Shown piece after piece: positions 1 through 8,112 of a stretch of DNA of 33,524 bases. How positions within the stretch are numbered: the stretch's first letter is position 1; each line of letters starts with the position of its first letter. Made by a program: the position numbers and the translations under genes. The notes below the pieces were generated by a model. It had not been told where the DNA came from and made no database searches. It saw only the letters and a program-made list of their open reading frames with translations. Origin of the DNA: Rhodoferax sp. (lineage in GTDB: Bacteria; Pseudomonadota; Gammaproteobacteria; Burkholderiales; Burkholderiaceae_C); the NCBI RefSeq assembly GCF_030653815.1, contig NZ_JAURYQ010000010.1, positions 1 to 33,524 on the forward strand. Reading direction: 5' to 3'.

Positions 1-145
1 CGGCCTGTGCTGGATCAACAGCTGGTTCCTGCGCGACCTGCGCACGCCCTTTGGCGGCTCCAAGCAGTCGGGCATCGGGCGCGAAGGTGGTGTGCACTCG
101 CTGGAGTTCTACACCGAGCTGCGCAACGTGATGATCAAGTATTGA
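1..145 (+). CDS. 2-hydroxymuconic semialdehyde dehydrogenase, C-terminal end (partial)
   Basis: Only the last 47 codons are inside the window; the frame starts at base 2 and stops at TGA 143-145. The peptide has the aldehyde dehydrogenase C-terminus: a TPFGGSKQSGIGREGG stretch followed by a Ser-Leu-Glu-Phe-Tyr-Thr-Glu tail. That tail form is typical of the 2-hydroxymuconic or 2-aminomuconic semialdehyde dehydrogenases of meta-cleavage pathways (DmpC/XylG/AmnC type), which oxidise the ring-fission aldehyde with NAD+. The next two genes encode later steps of the same branch, which supports this reading. With so little sequence the aromatic substrate (catechol or aminophenol series) cannot be decided. 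Confidence 0.8.
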   Translation, partial: GLCWINSWFLRDLRTPFGGSKQSGIGREGGVHSLEFYTELRNVMIKY

Positions 146-180
146 GCCCCAGGCCAAAAAACCAACCCATGAGAACCTTA

Positions 181-963
181 ATGGACAAAACCAAAATCCA
201 ACAGTACGGCGACGAGCTGTACCAAGCCCTGATCAACCGCATTCCGGTTGATCCCCTGACCGACCGCGAGCCCGGCATCACGATTGAAGACGCCTACCAG
301 ATCCAGCTGCGCATGATCCAGCGCCGCCTCGATGCCGGTGAAACCATCGTCGGCAAAAAGATTGGCGTCACCAGCAAAGTGGTGATGAACATGCTCAAGG
401 TCAACCAGCCCGACTTTGGGCAGATGACCTCGGGCATGGTCTTCAACGAAGGCGAAGCCATTCGCATCGACACCATGATCGCGCCCAAGGCCGAGGCCGA
501 AGTGGCCTTTATTTTGAAGAACGACCTGATGGGTCCGGGCGTGACCGCCGCCGACGTGCTGCGCGCCACCGACTACGTGACGCCGTGTTTCGAAATTGTC
601 GACTCGCGCATTCGTGACTGGAAGATCAAGATCCAGGATACCGTGGCCGACAACGCGTCCTGCGGCGTGCTGACCCTGGGTGGCGTGCGCAAGAGCCCGC
701 GTCACCTTGACCTGGCGCTGGCCGGCATGGTGCTGGACATGAACGGCGAAATCATCAGCACCTCCACTGGTGCCGCGGTGCAAGGCTCGCCGGTCAATGC
801 CGTGGTCTGGCTGGCCAACACATTGGGCCGCCTGGGCATTGGCCTCAAAGCCGGCGAAATCATTCTGTCGGGATCGCAATCACCGCTGATCCCGGTCAAG
901 GCTGGCGACAACCTCAACTGCAGCGTCGGCGGACTCGGCAGCACCTCGGTCCGATTCATTTAA
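181..963 (+). CDS. dmpE: 2-oxopent-4-enoate hydratase (2-keto-4-pentenoate hydratase)
   Basis: This 260-residue protein belongs to the DmpE/XylJ/MhpD hydratase family, which adds water to 2-oxopent-4-enoate to give 4-hydroxy-2-oxovalerate in the lower meta-cleavage pathway. The family signatures are visible: GKKIGVTS near residue 60, an acidic metal-binding stretch with PKAEAEVAF near 100, ATDYVTPCFEIVDSRI near 130 and a VGGLGSTSVRF C-terminus. The ATG at 181 gives the family length and follows GAGA by about six bases. An in-frame ATG at 169 would add four residues and cannot be excluded. The gene lies 35 bases after the dehydrogenase and 18 before the decarboxylase, so it is co-transcribed. 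The related decarboxylase fold downstream shares the same motifs; in this family the two proteins are known to form a complex. Confidence 0.9.
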   Translation: MDKTKIQQYGDELYQALINRIPVDPLTDREPGITIEDAYQIQLRMIQRRLDAGETIVGKKIGVTSKVVMNMLKVNQPDFGQMTSGMVFNEGEAIRIDTMIAPKAEAEVAFILKNDLMGPGVTAADVLRATDYVTPCFEIVDSRIRDWKIKIQDTVADNASCGVLTLGGVRKSPRHLDLALAGMVLDMNGEIISTSTGAAVQGSPVNAVVWLANTLGRLGIGLKAGEIILSGSQSPLIPVKAGDNLNCSVGGLGSTSVRFI

Positions 964-981
964 GCGCGAAGAAAGAACATC

Positions 982-1770
982 ATGAAATTAGAAAAAGCCA
1001 CCATCCTCAAGCTCGCCGAATACCTCGAGAACGCCGAGCTGCAAGCCCATGACGTCACCATGATCACCGGCGACCACCCGGACATGGACTGGGACGATGC
1101 CTACAGCATCCAGGAAGAAATCCGCCGCCGCAAGGAAGCCCGCGGCAACAAGACCGTGGGCCTGAAAGCCGGCCTGACCTCGTTTGCCAAGATGAAGCAA
1201 ATGGGCGTGTCGGTGCCCGTGTTCGGTTTCATCAGCGACTACATGTCGGTGCTCGATGGCGGCGAAGTCAAGACCGCCGAGCTGATTCACCCCAAGGTCG
1301 AGGCTGAGATTTGCATCGTCACCAAGGCGCCCCTGCGTGGCCCGGGCTGCAACATTGCTGCTGTGATGGCCGCCACCGACTTTGTGGTGCCGGCCGTTGA
1401 GATCATCGACTCGCGTTACCGCGACTTCAAGTTCGACCTCAAGAGCGTGATCGCCGACAACACCTCGTCCTCGCGTTTTGTCATTGGCGGGCGCATGCGC
1501 AACCTCGAAGAACTCGACCTGCGCACGCTGGGTGTGGTGCTCGAAGTCAACGGTGAAATCGTCTCGATGGCCACGGGCGCGGCCGTTTTGGGCAACCCGT
1601 TGGCCGCTGTGGCCATGCTGGCCAACCACCTGGGTGAGCGCGGCCAGGAGATCCCGGCCGGCACCTTCATCATGACCGGCGGTGTGACCGAAGCCATTTT
1701 GGTCAAGGCCGGTGACAACGTGCTGGCCCGCTTCCAGGACCTCGGTTCGGTGTCCATGCGTTTCGTCTAA
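982..1770 (+). CDS. dmpH: 2-oxo-3-hexenedioate decarboxylase (4-oxalocrotonate decarboxylase)
   Basis: This 262-residue protein matches the DmpH/XylI family, which decarboxylates 2-oxo-3-hexenedioate to 2-oxopent-4-enoate, the substrate of the preceding hydratase. Visible motifs include GLKAGLTSFAK near residue 60, HPKVEAEI near 103, AATDFVVPAVEIIDSRYRDF near 131 and LGSVSMRFV at the end. An AGAAAG ribosome site lies about seven bases before the ATG. The order dehydrogenase, hydratase, decarboxylase is the 4-oxalocrotonate branch. The tautomerase, the aldolase and, if this is the aminomuconate variant, the deaminase are not in the window and may lie upstream. Confidence 0.9.
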   Translation: MKLEKATILKLAEYLENAELQAHDVTMITGDHPDMDWDDAYSIQEEIRRRKEARGNKTVGLKAGLTSFAKMKQMGVSVPVFGFISDYMSVLDGGEVKTAELIHPKVEAEICIVTKAPLRGPGCNIAAVMAATDFVVPAVEIIDSRYRDFKFDLKSVIADNTSSSRFVIGGRMRNLEELDLRTLGVVLEVNGEIVSMATGAAVLGNPLAAVAMLANHLGERGQEIPAGTFIMTGGVTEAILVKAGDNVLARFQDLGSVSMRFV

Positions 1771-1789
1771 CACCTGTCACGGCCGTCGG

Positions 1790-1830
1790 CCCGCAAGACC
1801 AGAGGCCTGAAAAGGCCAGGGTCTTGCCGC
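1790..1830 (+). promoter_or_regulatory. Strong hairpin in the leader of the ferredoxin oxidoreductase gene
   Basis: Bases 1793-1800 (GCAAGACC) pair perfectly with 1820-1827 (GGTCTTGC). Inside, GGCCT and AGGCC pair around a GAAA tetraloop, with a small asymmetric internal loop between the two helices. No T-run follows, so it is not a standard rho-independent terminator. It sits between the decarboxylase stop (1770) and the ATG at 1880, where it could slow polymerase, protect the downstream mRNA or serve as an attenuator or processing site. The structure is seen in the sequence; the role is inferred. Confidence 0.55.
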
Positions 1831-1879
1831 CGGTGTGCCGCAAAACCACCCACCCGCCTTCATTACCCGGAAACTTCAC

Positions 1880-4800
1880 ATGTCATCAAAACAGGAAATC
1901 GTCAACACGTTCACGCAGGAGACCGGAGAAATCCACCTCGGCGGCATCGACGCGCTGGTGCGGCTCACGGTCGACCAGGTGCGCACCGATGCACGTCGCG
2001 GCCTCAAGACCGGCATGTTCGTTTCCGGCTACCGGGGCTCACCGGTGGGCATGCTCGATGCGGCACTGATCAAACAGCAAAAACTGCTGCTGAGCAACAA
2101 CATCCACTTCGTTGACGGCCTCAACGAAGACCTCGCTGCCACGGCCGTGTGGGGCACGCAGATGCTGCACACCGTGGGCAAGCAAAAATTCGATGGTGTC
2201 ACCGGCATGTGGTACGGCAAGGCGCCTGGCGTGGACCGTAGCGGCGACGCGCTCAAACACGCCAACTACACAGGTATCGGCAAGAACGGTGCCGTCCTGG
2301 CTATTGCTGGTGATGACCCCAGCTGCAAGAGCTCGTCGCTGTGCAGCCAGTCCGAGCCCATGCTCTACCACGTCGGCATGCCCTCGCTGTATCCAGCCAA
2401 CGTCCAGGAAATTCTCGACTACGGCCTGCACGGCTACCAGATGTCGCGCCTGGCTGGTGTCTGGGTTGGCATGAAGATCGTCACCAACATTGCCGATGGC
2501 ACCGGTACCGCCCAAGTCGACCCGTCGCGACTGAACTTCATCACGCCGGACCTGGAATTTGACGGCAAGCTGTTCACGCCCAACATGAACCTGGGCATGA
2601 ATGTGCGCGCCGCAGCACTGGAGATGGAGCAGTCGCTCTATACCCGCCGCCTGGAAGTCATCAAACGTTATGTGCGCGACAACAAGCTCAACAACGTCGT
2701 GCTCGAGAACCGCGACGCCTGGCTGGGCATCATCACGGCCGGTAAGAGCTACAACGACCTGCGTCAGGCCTTCTTCGAACTGGGCATGGACGACGAGGCC
2801 CTGCGCCGCCACGGCATCCGTATCCTCAAGATGGGCATGCTCTGGCCCATGGAGCCCAGCGTGGTGCGCGACTTCGCCCAAGGCCTGGAAGAAATCCTGG
2901 TGGTCGAGGAAAAGCGTCCCTTCCTGGAAATGTTCGCCAAGAACTGTCTCTATGGCATGGCCAATGCGCCGCGCATTGTGGGCAAGTTCGACGAGGAAGA
3001 GAAAGAACTGCTGCCGCATTACGGCGAGTTCGAGGCTGACGTGATTGGTCGCGCGGTGGTCAAGCGCCTCTCGCGCAAGACGCGTGTCGAGTCCGCGGAG
3101 GACTGGATCAAGCGCGTCGACGAAATCCACTCACGCGCCAAGCTCGATACCTCCACCCGCACCGCCTGGTACTGCTCGGGCTGCCCGCACAACAGCTCCA
3201 CGGTGGCGCCCGAAGGCAGCATCGTCTCGGCCGGCATTGGCTGCCACACCATGGCCATGTGGATGGACCGCAACGTCGTCATGGGCACCCACATGGGCGC
3301 CGAGGGTGCGCAGTGGATCGGCATGGCGCCGTTCACCGACACCAAGCACATCTTCCAGAACATGGGTGATGGCACTTACGCCCACTCGGGCAGCCTGGCG
3401 ATTCGCTACTGCGCCAGCACCAACACCAACATCACCTTCAAGTTGCTGCGCAACGCCCACACCTCCATGACCGGCGGTCAGGCCATTCAGGGCGAGGAGC
3501 CGCTGGCCCAATTGGTGTCCGACCTGCTGGCCAACGGCGTCAAGAAGGTGATTGTCACCAGCGACCGCCCCGAGCTGATCAGTGGTCTGCCGGGTGGCAC
3601 CGAAGTCTGGCACCGCGACCGTCTGGACGAAGCCCAGCGCGTGCTGGCCGCCGTACCCGGCACCACCGTGCTGGTTCACGATCAGGAATGCGCCGCCGAA
3701 TTGCGCCGTGCACGCAGCCGTGGCAAGGCCGAGGAACCCGCCGAGGTGACGGTCATCAACGAGCGCGTCTGTGAAGGCTGTGGCGATTGTGGTGTCAAGT
3801 CCAACTGCATGAGCGTGGAGCCGGTGCAAACCGAATTCGGCCGCAAGACCCGTATTCACCAGACTTCCTGCAACAAGGATTTCAGCTGCGTCAAGGGCTT
3901 CTGCCCCTCGTTCCTGACCATCACCCCCAACCCGGCCCCGGCCGCCGATGGCAAGAAAAAGAAGAAGGGTCGCATCCCGGCACTCGATCGCGCCTTGCCT
4001 GCGCCAGTCAACAAGATCGACGACCGCGTTGGCTTCAACATCCACGTCATGGGCATTGGCGGCACCGGCTCGGTCACGGTGGTGGCCACGCTGGCCAACG
4101 CTGCGCGTCTGGAAGGCAAGCATGTGGTGGGTCTGGACCAGACCGGCCTGGCCCAAAAGGGCGGCGCGGTGATTTCCGACATCAAGGTCACCCACGAGGT
4201 CTATCCGGGCAACAACAAAGTCTCCGACGGCCGCACCGATCTGTACCTGGGCTTTGACATCCTGAACGCGACCGACCCCAAGAACCTGGACAAATGTCTG
4301 CCCGATCGCACCATCGCGGTGGTCTCCACCACGAAGACGCCGACCGGCTTGATGGTCAAGGACCGCAAGACCGTGTTCCCGATCGTGCCCAACCTCACGT
4401 CTGGCATCGACAAGGTGACCCGTGCCGCCGACAACGTCTATCTGGACGGTCAGGCACTGGCCGAAGGGCTGTTTGGTGACGCCATGGCCACCAACAATTT
4501 CATGGTCGGTGTGGCCTACCAGGCGGGCACTATCCCGCTCAAGGCCGAGTCGATCGAGGCGGCCATCAAGGCCTCGGGCGTTGGTGTCGAGCAAAGCCTG
4601 GCGGCGTTCCGCTGGGGCCGCATGGCGGTGCTCGATCTCTCCTTCGTGCAAGGCGAGATCGCCAAGTGCCAGCCCAAGCTCGAGAAGCCGCAACTCAAGC
4701 CTGCAGCGCGCGCCATCGTCGATGCCATCGGTGCCCAGGGCGAAGCCCGCCGTTTGCTGGAAGTGCGCGTGCCTGAACTGATCGCCTACCAGGACGCGGC

Positions 4801-5428
4801 CTATGCCAAACGTTACGCCGACGTGGTGAGCCGTGTGGTGGCCGTCGAGAAGAAAGTCGCCCCGGGTAAAACCGCGCTGAGCGAAGCCGCGGCACGTTAT
4901 GTCTACAAGCTGATGGCTTTTAAGGACGAGTTCGAAGTGGCGCGCCTGCACAGCGACCCGGCTTTCCTGGCTCAGCTCGAAGCCCAGTTTCCGCACGGCT
5001 ACAGCGTCAAGTACAACCTGGCACCGCCCATGTTGTCCAAGCGCGATCCGGCCACGGGCGAACTGCAGAAGAAGCAGTATGGCGCCTGGATGCTGTCGGC
5101 CTTCAAGATGCTGGCCAAGTTCAAGGGCCTGCGTGGCGGTGCGCTGGATATCTTCAGCAAGACCGAGGAGCGTCACATGGAGCGCAAGCTGATCGAAGAC
5201 TACGTGGTCCTGCTCGATCAGATCGTCGCCGGCCTGAACACCATGAACTATGACGCCGCCGTGGCCCTGGCCAGTGTGCCCGATGAGATTCGTGGCTACG
5301 ACGTGGTCAAGGCACGCAGCGTCGAGGCCGCCAAAGCACTGCAAGAACAACGCCTGCAGGCCTTCCGTAAACCCGCAGCGCCTAAGGTGGCTGCCCAAAG
5401 CCAGAACACGCTGGTTGAACAAAACTGA
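1880..5428 (+). CDS. Fused indolepyruvate ferredoxin oxidoreductase (IorA-IorB type)
   Basis: This 1182-residue protein combines the alpha and beta-like parts of indolepyruvate:ferredoxin oxidoreductase with a long C-terminal region. The enzyme family oxidatively decarboxylates arylpyruvates (indolepyruvate, phenylpyruvate) with CoA to arylacetyl-CoA. The N-terminal third is the pyrimidine-binding half. A CxxC pair lies at residues 432/435, and the TPP-binding GDG lies at 496-498 within MGDGTYAHSG. Ferredoxin-type cysteines are at 631, 634, 637, 642, 664, 670 and 675. A gamma-type domain starts with GIGGTG at 725-730. The last roughly 300 residues match the extension of the long proteobacterial form (the DUF6537 type, as I recall it). 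The ATG at 1880 was preferred over an in-frame one at 1835, because the protein sequence from 1880 looks like a normal N-terminus. The enzyme is expected to be cytoplasmic and iron-sulfur dependent. Its exact substrate cannot be read from the sequence. Confidence 0.88.
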   Translation: MSSKQEIVNTFTQETGEIHLGGIDALVRLTVDQVRTDARRGLKTGMFVSGYRGSPVGMLDAALIKQQKLLLSNNIHFVDGLNEDLAATAVWGTQMLHTVGKQKFDGVTGMWYGKAPGVDRSGDALKHANYTGIGKNGAVLAIAGDDPSCKSSSLCSQSEPMLYHVGMPSLYPANVQEILDYGLHGYQMSRLAGVWVGMKIVTNIADGTGTAQVDPSRLNFITPDLEFDGKLFTPNMNLGMNVRAAALEMEQSLYTRRLEVIKRYVRDNKLNNVVLENRDAWLGIITAGKSYNDLRQAFFELGMDDEALRRHGIRILKMGMLWPMEPSVVRDFAQGLEEILVVEEKRPFLEMFAKNCLYGMANAPRIVGKFDEEEKELLPHYGEFEADVIGRAVVKRLSRKTRVESAEDWIKRVDEIHSRAKLDTSTRTAWYCSGCPHNSSTVAPEGSIVSAGIGCHTMAMWMDRNVVMGTHMGAEGAQWIGMAPFTDTKHIFQNMGDGTYAHSGSLAIRYCASTNTNITFKLLRNAHTSMTGGQAIQGEEPLAQLVSDLLANGVKKVIVTSDRPELISGLPGGTEVWHRDRLDEAQRVLAAVPGTTVLVHDQECAAELRRARSRGKAEEPAEVTVINERVCEGCGDCGVKSNCMSVEPVQTEFGRKTRIHQTSCNKDFSCVKGFCPSFLTITPNPAPAADGKKKKKGRIPALDRALPAPVNKIDDRVGFNIHVMGIGGTGSVTVVATLANAARLEGKHVVGLDQTGLAQKGGAVISDIKVTHEVYPGNNKVSDGRTDLYLGFDILNATDPKNLDKCLPDRTIAVVSTTKTPTGLMVKDRKTVFPIVPNLTSGIDKVTRAADNVYLDGQALAEGLFGDAMATNNFMVGVAYQAGTIPLKAESIEAAIKASGVGVEQSLAAFRWGRMAVLDLSFVQGEIAKCQPKLEKPQLKPAARAIVDAIGAQGEARRLLEVRVPELIAYQDAAYAKRYADVVSRVVAVEKKVAPGKTALSEAAARYVYKLMAFKDEFEVARLHSDPAFLAQLEAQFPHGYSVKYNLAPPMLSKRDPATGELQKKQYGAWMLSAFKMLAKFKGLRGGALDIFSKTEERHMERKLIEDYVVLLDQIVAGLNTMNYDAAVALASVPDEIRGYDVVKARSVEAAKALQEQRLQAFRKPAAPKVAAQSQNTLVEQN

Positions 5429-5440
5429 GCAGGTCTGATC

Positions 5441-5881
5441 ATGAATGAACTCAACGGTTACGACATTGAAGACATCGCGGTGGGCATGAGCGCCACCTTT
5501 GCCAAGACCATTACCGAGGCAGACATTGTGTTGTTTGCCGCGGTGTCGGGCGACAACAACGCAGTGCACATCAACGAAGAATTTGCCCAGAGCACCGCGT
5601 TCAAGGGGCGCATTGCGCACGGCATGTTGAGCGCCAGCGTGATCTCGGCGGCCATTGCCGGGCGCCTGCCAGGGCCCGGAACCATTTACCTCGGGCAAAA
5701 CCTGCGCTTCAAGGCGCCGGTGCGTCCGGGTGACACGGTTCAAGCCACCGTGACCGTGACCGAGACGATCGCGGACAAGCGCCGCGTCAAGCTCGAGACG
5801 GTGTGTACCGTGGGCGGCAAGGTGGTGATCGAGGGTGACGCCCTGGTCATGACCACGTCGCGCGCGCAGCGAGCGGGCTGA
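5441..5881 (+). CDS. MaoC-family (R)-specific enoyl-CoA hydratase, PhaJ-like (copy 1)
   Basis: This 146-residue single hot-dog domain carries the hydratase-2 motif SGDNNAVH with the catalytic pair Asp38 and His43, spaced as in characterised PhaJ proteins. It hydrates trans-2-enoyl-CoA to (R)-3-hydroxyacyl-CoA. It follows the oxidoreductase by 12 bases and precedes the transporter genes, so it belongs to the operon and probably acts on an acyl-CoA made there. A second copy with about eight amino-acid differences lies at 12555-12995. Only the coding sequence is similar between the copies; flanks differ. Function as an enoyl-CoA hydratase is well supported, but the physiological substrate is not. 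Confidence 0.85.
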   Translation: MNELNGYDIEDIAVGMSATFAKTITEADIVLFAAVSGDNNAVHINEEFAQSTAFKGRIAHGMLSASVISAAIAGRLPGPGTIYLGQNLRFKAPVRPGDTVQATVTVTETIADKRRVKLETVCTVGGKVVIEGDALVMTTSRAQRAG

Positions 5882-5989
5882 TTCAGCCCGTGACCTGACA
5901 ACGAAAGAATCCGTCGATCAAACGGATGGTGAGATAGAAAGATTTTTTTTCAGCCGGTTCAGCCCGGCATAACTTAGGAGACAGCCATC

Positions 5990-7162
5990 ATGAACATTTC
6001 TCAAATTTCCCGCCGCGCCGTTATTGCCACGGCCGTCACGCTGGCCATGCCAGTGGCCATGGCACAGGCCCCGGCCAAACTCAAGGTCGGCTTCATGCTG
6101 CCCGCTACCGGCACCTTTGCCGCCTTGGGCACCGCCATTGAAAACGGCTTCCGACTGCACCTGGCTGAGCAGGGCGGCAAGCTCGGCGGCCGCGAGGTCG
6201 AGTTTTTCAAGGTCGACGACGAGTCTGATCCTTCCAAAGCCATTGACAACGTCAACAAGCTGATCAAGCGCGACAACGTCGATGTGCTGGTCGGCAGCGT
6301 GCACTCGGGTGTGGCCATGGCCATGGCCCGTGTTGCCAAGGGCTCGGGCACGCTGATGATCAACCCCAACGGCGGTGCCGACGCTGTGACCGGTGCCATG
6401 TGTGCGGTCAACATCTTCCGCACCAGCTTCAGCAACTGGCAACCCGGCTTCGCCATTGGCCAGGCCATGGCTGCCAAGGGCCACAAGACGGCCGCCACCA
6501 TCACCTGGAAGTACGCGGCTGGCGATGAAATGGCCAAGGGCTTCAAGGAAGGTTTTGAGAAGGCCGGTGGCAAGATCACCAAAGAGCTGAACCTGCCGTT
6601 CCCGAACGTCGAGTTCCAGGCGCTGTTGACCGAAATTGCCTCGGCCAAGCCCGATGCCGTGTTCTCGTTCTTTGCCGGCGGTGGTGCCGTGAAGTTTGTC
6701 AAGGATTACGACGCTGCGGGCCTGAAGAAAAACATCCCGCTGTTTGGCACTGGTTTCCTGACCGATGGCACGCTCGAAGCCCAGGGAGCGTCTGCCGACG
6801 GTGTGTTGACCGCGCTGCATTACGCCGACGGCCTCAACACCCCGCGTGACAATGCTTTCCGTCTGGCGTATGCCAAGACCTACAAGATGCAGCCCGATGT
6901 GTATGCCGTGCAGGGTTATGACGCCGCCCAGATCCTTGGGATTGGTCTGGCCGCCGTCAAGGGTGATGCCAAGAACGCTGCTGGCTTTGCCGCCGCCGTG
7001 ACCAAGGCCACCATCGACAGCCCGCGTGGCAAGTTCACCATGTCCAAGGCGCACAACCCGATTCAGGACATGTACCTGCGTCAGGTCTCCGGCAAGGAGA
7101 ACAAGGTGGTGGGCATCGCCAGCAAGGCGCTGGAAGACCCGGCCCGCGGCTGCAAGATGTAA
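5990..7162 (+). CDS. livJ: Branched-chain amino acid-type ABC transporter substrate-binding protein
   Basis: This 390-residue periplasmic protein starts with a signal peptide: a twin-Arg-containing basic start (SRRAV), a hydrophobic core, and a likely AMA-QA cleavage near residue 25. The mature protein has the type I periplasmic binding fold of the Leu/Ile/Val-binding (Peripla_BP_6) family, with LKVGFMLPATGTFAALG at its start. A TAGGAG ribosome site lies nine bases before the ATG. The operon places it next to aromatic catabolic genes. Members of this family in aromatic-degrading Burkholderiales often bind benzoate-like or other aromatic acids, so its ligand is probably an aromatic acid rather than leucine. 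That ligand assignment is inference from context. Confidence 0.88.
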   Translation: MNISQISRRAVIATAVTLAMPVAMAQAPAKLKVGFMLPATGTFAALGTAIENGFRLHLAEQGGKLGGREVEFFKVDDESDPSKAIDNVNKLIKRDNVDVLVGSVHSGVAMAMARVAKGSGTLMINPNGGADAVTGAMCAVNIFRTSFSNWQPGFAIGQAMAAKGHKTAATITWKYAAGDEMAKGFKEGFEKAGGKITKELNLPFPNVEFQALLTEIASAKPDAVFSFFAGGGAVKFVKDYDAAGLKKNIPLFGTGFLTDGTLEAQGASADGVLTALHYADGLNTPRDNAFRLAYAKTYKMQPDVYAVQGYDAAQILGIGLAAVKGDAKNAAGFAAAVTKATIDSPRGKFTMSKAHNPIQDMYLRQVSGKENKVVGIASKALEDPARGCKM

Positions 7163-7187
7163 TTTTGGCTTTTAGCTCCACACCAGT

Positions 7188-7207
7188 CCTTCCCCAACCG
7201 GGGAAGG
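7188..7207 (+). promoter_or_regulatory. Perfect GC-rich hairpin between binding-protein and permease genes
   Basis: CCTTCCCC (7188-7195) and GGGGAAGG (7200-7207) form a perfect eight-base-pair stem with an AACC loop. No T-run follows. A hairpin at this point, after a binding-protein gene, commonly stabilises the upstream mRNA so that the binding protein is made in excess over the membrane components. That role is inferred here. Confidence 0.6.
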
Positions 7208-7226
7208 GCGCCAAGCGGAAATCACT

Positions 7227-8108
7227 ATGGACTTAACAACCTTTCTCATTCAGTGCCTGAATGCGGTGCAGTACGGCTTGTTGCTGTTTCTGGTCGCGTC
7301 TGGTTTGACGCTGATCTTCGGCATCATGGGCGTGATCAACCTCGCCCATGGCAGCTTTTACATGATCGGTGCTTACATGGCCTACGCCTTGTCGCCCATC
7401 GTGAGCGCCACCTTTGGCGGCGGTTTTTTTGCCGTGCTGGTGGTCGGCCTGGTGTTGGCGGTGCTGCTCGGCTACGTGTTGGAGTGGGCCTTTTACAGCT
7501 ACCTCTACGACCGTGAGCACCTGCAACAGGTGCTGATGACCTACGGCCTGATTCTGGTGTTTGAGGAACTGCGCAGCTTGCTGGTGGGCGACGACGTGTA
7601 CGGCGTGCAGGTGCCCGAAATACTGTCGGGCTCGCTGCAACTGGGCGAGTTGATGACTTACCCGGTGTACCGGTTGTTTGTCTCGGCGGTGTGCCTGGCG
7701 CTGGCCGTGGGCATGTTCTTTGTGTTCACCCGCACCCGGCTTGGCATGATGATTCGCGCCGGCGCCAGTAACCGCGAGATGGTGCAGTCGCTGGGCATTG
7801 ACATCAAGTTTTTGTACCGCGTGGTGTTTGCCGCGGGTGTGGCAATTGCGGCGCTGGCCGGCATGGTGGCGGCCCCGGTGTCGTCGGTCTACCCCGGCAT
7901 GGGCAACTCGGTCTTGATCATCTGCTTTGTGGTGGTGGTCATTGGTGGCATCGGGTCGATCAAGGGCGCGCTGGTGGCGGCCCTGATGATTGGCGTGGTC
8001 GACACCTTTGGCAAGGTCTTTTTGCCGCAGGCTTCCGGCGTGCTGGTGTACCTGCTGATGGCAGGCATCCTGCTGTGGAAACCTGATGGTCTTTTTAAAG
8101 CGGGCTAA
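7227..8108 (+). CDS. livH: ABC transporter permease, LivH type
   Basis: This 293-residue integral membrane protein has about eight hydrophobic segments. It carries the LivH signature GLTLIFGIMGVINLAHGSFYMIGAY near residues 25-50 and a C-terminal VIGGIGSIKGALVAAL loop that contacts the ATPase. It forms one half of the inner-membrane channel with the next gene. The ATG at 7227 is the first in frame and gives the usual family length of about 290. Confidence 0.92.
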   Translation: MDLTTFLIQCLNAVQYGLLLFLVASGLTLIFGIMGVINLAHGSFYMIGAYMAYALSPIVSATFGGGFFAVLVVGLVLAVLLGYVLEWAFYSYLYDREHLQQVLMTYGLILVFEELRSLLVGDDVYGVQVPEILSGSLQLGELMTYPVYRLFVSAVCLALAVGMFFVFTRTRLGMMIRAGASNREMVQSLGIDIKFLYRVVFAAGVAIAALAGMVAAPVSSVYPGMGNSVLIICFVVVVIGGIGSIKGALVAALMIGVVDTFGKVFLPQASGVLVYLLMAGILLWKPDGLFKAG

Positions 8109-8112
8109 TGTG

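Noticed and set aside
3131..5743. 870-codon open frame on the minus strand opposite the oxidoreductase
   Set aside because: High GC coding DNA often leaves the opposite frame open; the peptide is His/Gly/Val-rich low-complexity with no domain, and the + strand gene is certain.
5909..5950. ATCCGT/ACGGAT hairpin and T-run between the MaoC gene and livJ as a terminator
   Set aside because: Only six base pairs, and the T-run lies about 16 bases beyond the stem, so it does not fit a rho-independent terminator.
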